NCBI GenBank assembly: GCA_964547995.1 | Contig: CAZJRB010000138.1 | Coordinates: forward strand, 1-17,890 | Origin: CAZJRB01 sp964547995 | GTDB taxonomy: Bacteria; Planctomycetota; Planctomycetia; Pirellulales; Thermoguttaceae | Direction of reading: 5' to 3' | Length of the DNA: 17,890 bases | In this document: positions 14,355-17,890 of the stretch, piece after piece | Position numbering within the stretch: the first letter of the stretch is position 1 | Layout: every line of letters starts with the position of its first letter | Notes under the pieces: model-generated | What the model saw: only the letters and a program-made list of their open reading frames with translations | Told to the model about the DNA's origin: nothing | The model's database searches: none | Made by a program: the position numbers and the translations under genes

Positions 14355-16040
14355 CTCGAAAATTTGAAACTCCCAAATCGTCGGGCCGTCGGTCGATTGG
14401 AGGATGTTCAGGCGGAACGACTGCGCGGTGACCGGCTTGAACTTGATCTCCCGATTCTCGCCGATGCGCTTGCCGGTGGCGAAAGTTTTCCATTGGTCGC
14501 CCTGCTGCTTCTGGAGTTCGAACTGCTGGACGCGGCCGGCGTACGCCTCGGCGATCCGGGCGCGGTCGATCGTTTTCGGCCCGCCCAGGTCGACCTCGAG
14601 CCAGGCCTTGGCGGTGCCGGTGTCGGTGGCCCAGCGGGTGTCGGGATCGTCGTCGAGGGCCTTTTGCGGGCCATATTCTCCGACCATCTTCTGGTAGACG
14701 TTCGAGGCGGCCGACTTCTTTCCGAAGGCCGCGCTGCCGGACTTCAGCCGCTCGGGGTTGACTTCCGCCGCCGGCCCGTCGAGCTTCAAGACGACAATCG
14801 TGTCGATCTCCCGGCGGCTGTCCTTGGGCACGGAGACACGGATCGACTCGCCGGTCTGCTCGACTTTTACGCTGCCGCCGGTCAACACGCTCGAAGAGAC
14901 GATTTTGTTCTCGATCGTCGGCAGCACAACCGTTTCGAGCCCCGGATCAAGGATGTGGACGTAAACGGTATCGCCGCGATACGTGGAAGCCCCCCACGGT
15001 CCCGGGCGGAACGGCCCGCCCCGGGTGTCGTAGATGCTCTCGCCATACTTCTTGAGCCACGCACCCATCTCTTTGAGGCGTTCGACCTGGCGTGGTTCGA
15101 TCCGCCCGTCGGGCATCGGGCCGACGTTGAACAGCAGATTGCCGTCGCCCCCGACCACGCGCACGAGCGTGTGCAGGCATTGCTTGAGCGATTTCATCTG
15201 GTCGTTTGGCTTCCAGGCCCACTGTCGGCAGATGGTCATGCAGGTTTCCCACGGGCGGCCGGTCTGCATCTTGCCGATCCGCTGCTCGGGCGTGTCGTTG
15301 TCGCAGGGCAGCCCGGCCCGGTTGTTGATGATGATGTGCGGCTGCAACCGGCGGCACATCTTAATGAGCGGCGGCGAGTCCCAATCGGCCGACGACCCGC
15401 CCAGGCCGTCGAAGAAGATCATGCTGACCTCGCCGTAGTTCGAGAGAAGCTCGCGGAGCTGGCCGTGCAGAAACTCGATGTACTTCTTGTGCCGCTGGCC
15501 GTTTCGGTAATCGGGGTGGTACCAATCGACCGGCGAGTAGTAGATGCCCCACTTGATCCCGCCTTCGTGGCAGGCATCGGCCAGTTGCTTCACCACGTCC
15601 TTCTTGTAGGGCGATTCGGGGCTGGTGATCTTGTAGTCGGTCAGCTTCGAGTCGAACATCGAGAAGCCGTCGTGGTGCTTGGTCGTAAAGACCATGTAGC
15701 GCATGCCGGCGTCCTTGGCGACGTCGACCCACTCTTCCGCGTCGAACTTGACGGGGTTGAATTCCTTATACAAGTTATCGTAGACCTCGGCGGGGATGTT
15801 GCCGCGCCCGCGGCGGCCGCGTCGCTCGCCGCCCCGCGACCAGCCGATCTCCGTTCCCTTCAGGCTGACCGGCCCCCAGTGGATGAACAAACCGAATTTC
15901 AACTTCCGCCAGGCGGCAATGTCCTCCGGCGAGGCATTCTGCCAATCCTTTTCCTTCTCGGCTTCGGCCCCGGGGGCCACGACCGATAGACCGAGCACAA
16001 GGAGCAAAGACGAAAACAAGACGCGGTGGACGCGATTCAT
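14349..16040 (-). CDS. secreted GH29 alpha-L-fucosidase with C-terminal F5/8 type C domain
   Basis: A 563-residue protein. A signal peptide is clear (hydrophobic LFSSLLLVLGLSVVA, cleavage near GAEA, about residue 27). The catalytic domain shows GH29 landmarks: KFGLFIHWG (His54-Gly56), TTKHHDGFSMF (about 118-128), WGIYYSPVDWY, and the nucleophile Asp211 in MIFFDGLGG; the acid/base cannot be fixed from sequence alone. A C-terminal galactose-binding (discoidin-like) domain spans about 437-563, with DDPDTRWAT and WLEVDLGG. It likely removes L-fucose from algal or mucin-type glycans outside the cytoplasm. ATG at 16040 was chosen because GGAG lies 6 nt upstream and the signal peptide starts there; the open frame runs on to 16349 only because it overlaps the upstream gene. 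Its stop codon lies within the repeat at 14327-14354. It follows the beta-propeller gene by 62 bp, probably in one operon. Confidence 0.9.
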   Translation of the reverse strand: MNRVHRVLFSSLLLVLGLSVVAPGAEAEKEKDWQNASPEDIAAWRKLKFGLFIHWGPVSLKGTEIGWSRGGERRGRRGRGNIPAEVYDNLYKEFNPVKFDAEEWVDVAKDAGMRYMVFTTKHHDGFSMFDSKLTDYKITSPESPYKKDVVKQLADACHEGGIKWGIYYSPVDWYHPDYRNGQRHKKYIEFLHGQLRELLSNYGEVSMIFFDGLGGSSADWDSPPLIKMCRRLQPHIIINNRAGLPCDNDTPEQRIGKMQTGRPWETCMTICRQWAWKPNDQMKSLKQCLHTLVRVVGGDGNLLFNVGPMPDGRIEPRQVERLKEMGAWLKKYGESIYDTRGGPFRPGPWGASTYRGDTVYVHILDPGLETVVLPTIENKIVSSSVLTGGSVKVEQTGESIRVSVPKDSRREIDTIVVLKLDGPAAEVNPERLKSGSAAFGKKSAASNVYQKMVGEYGPQKALDDDPDTRWATDTGTAKAWLEVDLGGPKTIDRARIAEAYAGRVQQFELQKQQGDQWKTFATGKRIGENREIKFKPVTAQSFRLNILQSTDGPTIWEFQIFEP

Positions 16041-16102
16041 GAGGGTCTCCCTATTTGTTTGGGTGGCAAAGTCGCCCATTCCGTGAATGCCTGCTACTTG
16101 GG

Positions 16103-17392
16103 TTATTTCGCGCGGATGTCGTAGCACAGCAGAATATCCTTGTGACGCAGATACAGCTTGCCGTCGTGGATGACCGGATGGGGCCACGCGGGGCCGCCGC
16201 CCTTGGGCGGTTCGAGCTTTCCCTTGATCTTGAAAGCCTCGGGCGTCGCTTCCACCAGAAAGACCGGGCCCTTGTCGTAGCGGAAGATGAAATTGCCGTC
16301 GGCGTAGAGTACGGCCGTTGATCCGCCCGCCGGGGCCTTCGGCTTCCACGCTATTTTACCGGTCAGAAACTCCAGGCAGACGGGCGTGCCGTTGTTCTGG
16401 CCGTCGCCGCCGTAGATGTGGTCGCCCACGAGGATCACGCCGCCGTGGTGGTTCTCGAAGTCTTTGTGCGTTAGGAAATAGACCTCGTCGACCTTCATCG
16501 AGTCGCCGTCGCGGGTTAGTTTCAGCAGCGCACAGCCGGTCTTGTAACTGGTGGTCACGAAGACGTGGTTTCCGCGGGCCACCGGCGTGGGGATGCTGGC
16601 GGTCCCGTTCGCGATGCGGTTGTAGCCCCAGAGGAATTTCCCGTCGGAGGCGCGGATGCCGACGGCCCCGCGGCCGATGATCTGGATGTACTGCCGCACG
16701 CCGTCGATTTCGGCAACGATCATCGACGAGTAGGCGGCGCCGTCCTTGCCGCGTCGGCCGATGTCGGGCAAGGCCGACTTCCAGATCAACTCGCCCGTCT
16801 TCTTGTCCAGCGCGACGAACATGGCGTCGTTGCCGCCGGGCGTGCAGACCAGCTTCTCACCGTCCACGAGCGGCGATTCGCTGAACTTCCACATCGACAT
16901 CATCTTGCCGCCGAAGTCCTTGGGAAAATTCTTCCGCCAGACGATCTTGCCGGTGGCCGTCTCGACACAGGCCAGATCGCCGGAGGTGCCGATCACGTAG
17001 AGCAGATCGCCGTCGACGGTCGGCGTACATCGCGGGCCGTCCGAGTGCGGCGGGCCGATCGGCGTCGACCAGAGTTCCTTGCGGGTGTTCAGGTCGTAGG
17101 CCATGACGCACTGTTTTTCGGCGCCGCCCAGTTCGCGGTCGCCCATGGTGAAGATCTTGCCGCCGGCGATGGCGACGGTCGAATAGCCCTTGCCGAGCCC
17201 TTCGAGTTTCCAGAGCAATTCGGGGCCGCCTTCGGGCCACTTTTGCATCAGGCCGGTCTCGATGCACTTGGCGTCCCGGTTGGGGCCGTGAAACTGTGCC
17301 CAATCGGGCGCGGCGGCGGGCGAGACGTTCGCCATGACGATAACGATGGAAACGGACAATAGCGTCGAGAACACACATGAGTTGCGGGACAT
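16103..17392 (-). CDS. secreted PQQ-like beta-propeller protein
   Basis: A 429-residue protein with a signal peptide (hydrophobic about 8-22, cleavage near SPAAA, about 28). Then come repeated PQQ-type blades: DWAQFHGPNRD at the mature N terminus, LLYVIGTSGDLACVETATGKIVW, MFVALDKKTGELIWKS and VGIRASDGKFLWGYN, each of the form xhAhDxxTGchxW. Such eight-bladed propellers are very numerous in planctomycetes; many do not bind PQQ and lack dehydrogenase motifs, and no catalytic residues of a quinoprotein dehydrogenase were recognised here. The role is therefore unknown: scaffold, ligand binding or oxidation. The start at 17392 has only a weak purine-rich AAAGAGAAAGA ahead of it. It is the first gene of a probable two-gene operon with the fucosidase. 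Confidence 0.88.
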   Translation of the reverse strand: MSRNSCVFSTLLSVSIVIVMANVSPAAAPDWAQFHGPNRDAKCIETGLMQKWPEGGPELLWKLEGLGKGYSTVAIAGGKIFTMGDRELGGAEKQCVMAYDLNTRKELWSTPIGPPHSDGPRCTPTVDGDLLYVIGTSGDLACVETATGKIVWRKNFPKDFGGKMMSMWKFSESPLVDGEKLVCTPGGNDAMFVALDKKTGELIWKSALPDIGRRGKDGAAYSSMIVAEIDGVRQYIQIIGRGAVGIRASDGKFLWGYNRIANGTASIPTPVARGNHVFVTTSYKTGCALLKLTRDGDSMKVDEVYFLTHKDFENHHGGVILVGDHIYGGDGQNNGTPVCLEFLTGKIAWKPKAPAGGSTAVLYADGNFIFRYDKGPVFLVEATPEAFKIKGKLEPPKGGGPAWPHPVIHDGKLYLRHKDILLCYDIRAK

Positions 17393-17475
17393 GGTCTTTC
17401 TCTTTCAGAAAGGAACAAGGGGGTTTGCTCGGTAGTCCGTTGATTATGCGAAAGTGCTCCCGGTTGGTCAAGCGA

Positions 17476-17505
17476 GTGCCACGGGCTGCTTGTCAGCCCG
17501 TGCTG
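17476..17505 (+). repeat. CACGGGCTG palindrome, copy 1
   Basis: Perfect 9-bp arms CACGGGCTG (17480-17488) and CAGCCCGTG (17494-17502) around a 5-nt loop. The 30-bp unit matches the reverse complement of 17596-17625 at 28 positions. Confidence 0.8.
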
Positions 17506-17595
17506 GGTCGCCGCGCGGGCCCCGGCTCGATGCAACGCCGGACGCATTTTGCTCCAAACAGTCTGGGGATTCACGCCCAATAGTCTACCCCGGGA

Positions 17596-17625
17596 CAGCA
17601 CGGGCTGGCAAGCAGCCCGTGCCAC
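17596..17625 (-). repeat. CACGGGCTG palindrome, copy 2 (inverted)
   Basis: Arms CACGGGCTG (17599-17607) and CAGCCCGTG (17613-17621) around the loop GCAAG. It is inverted relative to copy 1, 90 bp away, so the two could also form one large cruciform. Confidence 0.8.
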
Positions 17626-17678
17626 CCGTCTGCCGACTCTTTGCCATGGCGATTCCGTTCCGCTAAAATGAGATTGCT

Positions 17679-17730
17679 TGTGGAGCGACTCTCCGAGTCG
17701 CATTTTCACGACACGGAGTGTCGTGCCACA
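17679..17730 (+). repeat. twin-hairpin repeat bounded by TGTGG and CCACA
   Basis: Two adjacent palindromes: GCGACTC, loop TCC, GAGTCGC (17685-17701), then CACGACAC, loop GGA, GTGTCGTG (17707-17725). They are separated by ATTTT and enclosed by the inverted pentamers TGTGG (17679-17683) and CCACA (17726-17730). Confidence 0.75.
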
Positions 17731-17779
17731 TTCCGTGTACCGTCCGCCGAACGCGTTTTCCCAACACAGGAGATCCTCA

Positions 17780-17890
17780 ATGTTTCGCAACTCCATGAAT
17801 GCCCTTGCGTGTAAGCCGCTCTTGGCGGCCTTGTTCTTAGTTCGGGTTTTGCACATTTCACGCGGTCGTTTGCGGCGGGCCAAGGGCTAT
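17780..17890 (+). CDS. start of a probable exported protein (3' partial)
   Basis: ATG at 17780 has a strong ribosome binding site AGGAG (17768-17772) at 7-nt spacing. The first residues MFRNSMNALACKPLLAALFLV look like a signal peptide. After that the frame turns Arg-rich and unlike a cleavage region, whereas a shifted frame from about 17842 reads SGFAHFTRSFAAGQG, with a typical cleavage site. A one-base frameshift or sequencing error near 17840 is possible. The window ends after 37 codons, so the product cannot be named. Confidence 0.45.
   Translation, partial: MFRNSMNALACKPLLAALFLVRVLHISRGRLRRAKGY

Larger units (their letters stand above)
17393..17779. other. repeat-rich intergenic region between divergent genes
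   Basis: About 390 bp with no supported gene. It holds two inverted copies of a 30-bp palindrome (17476-17505, 17596-17625) and a twin-hairpin element (17679-17730). Promoters for the - strand beta-propeller gene and the + strand gene at 17780 must lie here, but none could be called with confidence. Confidence 0.6.

Noticed and set aside
14169..15989. 606-codon + strand open frame opposite the fucosidase
   Set aside because: It runs through the inverted repeat and lacks protein-like composition, while the - strand has GH29 motifs.
16041..16349. N-terminal extension of the fucosidase
   Set aside because: It would overlap the upstream beta-propeller gene and place 103 unlike residues before a perfect signal peptide with its own ribosome binding site.
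16565..17362. 265-codon + strand open frame opposite the beta-propeller gene
   Set aside because: The - strand has repeated PQQ-type blades and a signal peptide.

Overview
The window is GC-rich, densely coded DNA that most resembles a planctomycete (Pirellulales-like) chromosome. This is an inference from gene content: an ECF sigma factor next to a giant secreted-domain protein, signal-peptide-bearing PQQ-type beta-propeller, fucosidase and GH64 glucanase genes, an Hdr/MvhD/MetV-type C1 electron-transfer operon, and many short palindromic intergenic repeats. No rRNA, tRNA, CRISPR array or complete transposon was recognised.

Layout. (1) 1-5728, + strand: an operon of a very large HdrA-type flavo-iron-sulfur protein (5' end cut by the window edge), an MvhD-like electron-transfer subunit and a MetV-like (MTHFR C-terminal) protein. 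Together they look like a soluble heterodisulfide-reductase-type complex that couples a flavin/NAD(P)H module to methylene-tetrahydrofolate or other C1 chemistry. (2) 5856-6863, - strand: a secreted GH64-type beta-1,3-glucanase. (3) 6964-8428, - strand: two accessory genes (DMP19/DUF4375-like, and an unknown) that look like integron gene cassettes. Each stop codon is in or next to a CTAACAA motif, one gene is followed by a structure resembling a 59-base element, and both are preceded by the same 42-bp repeat. No integrase is visible. (4) 8777-14263, + strand: an ECF sigma factor followed by a 1601-residue protein that fuses a zinc-finger anti-sigma domain, a membrane segment and a complete thioester-containing alpha-2-macroglobulin. 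(5) 14349-17392, - strand: a PQQ-like beta-propeller gene followed by a GH29 alpha-L-fucosidase gene. (6) 17393-17890: a repeat-rich intergenic region and the probable first codons of another exported protein on the + strand.

The most interesting system is the sigma factor/anti-sigma-macroglobulin pair. Its predicted topology is coherent: the anti-sigma domain lies in the cytoplasm, the macroglobulin domains outside, and a transmembrane hairpin sits between a candidate bait region and the thioester domain. It could be a one-protein sensor that reports attack by external proteases to transcription.

A second theme is the repeats. Most intergenic gaps carry short perfect palindromes of several families, often beside heptamer tandem repeats, and one palindrome appears to have inserted in frame inside the HdrA gene with a 6-bp flanking duplication.
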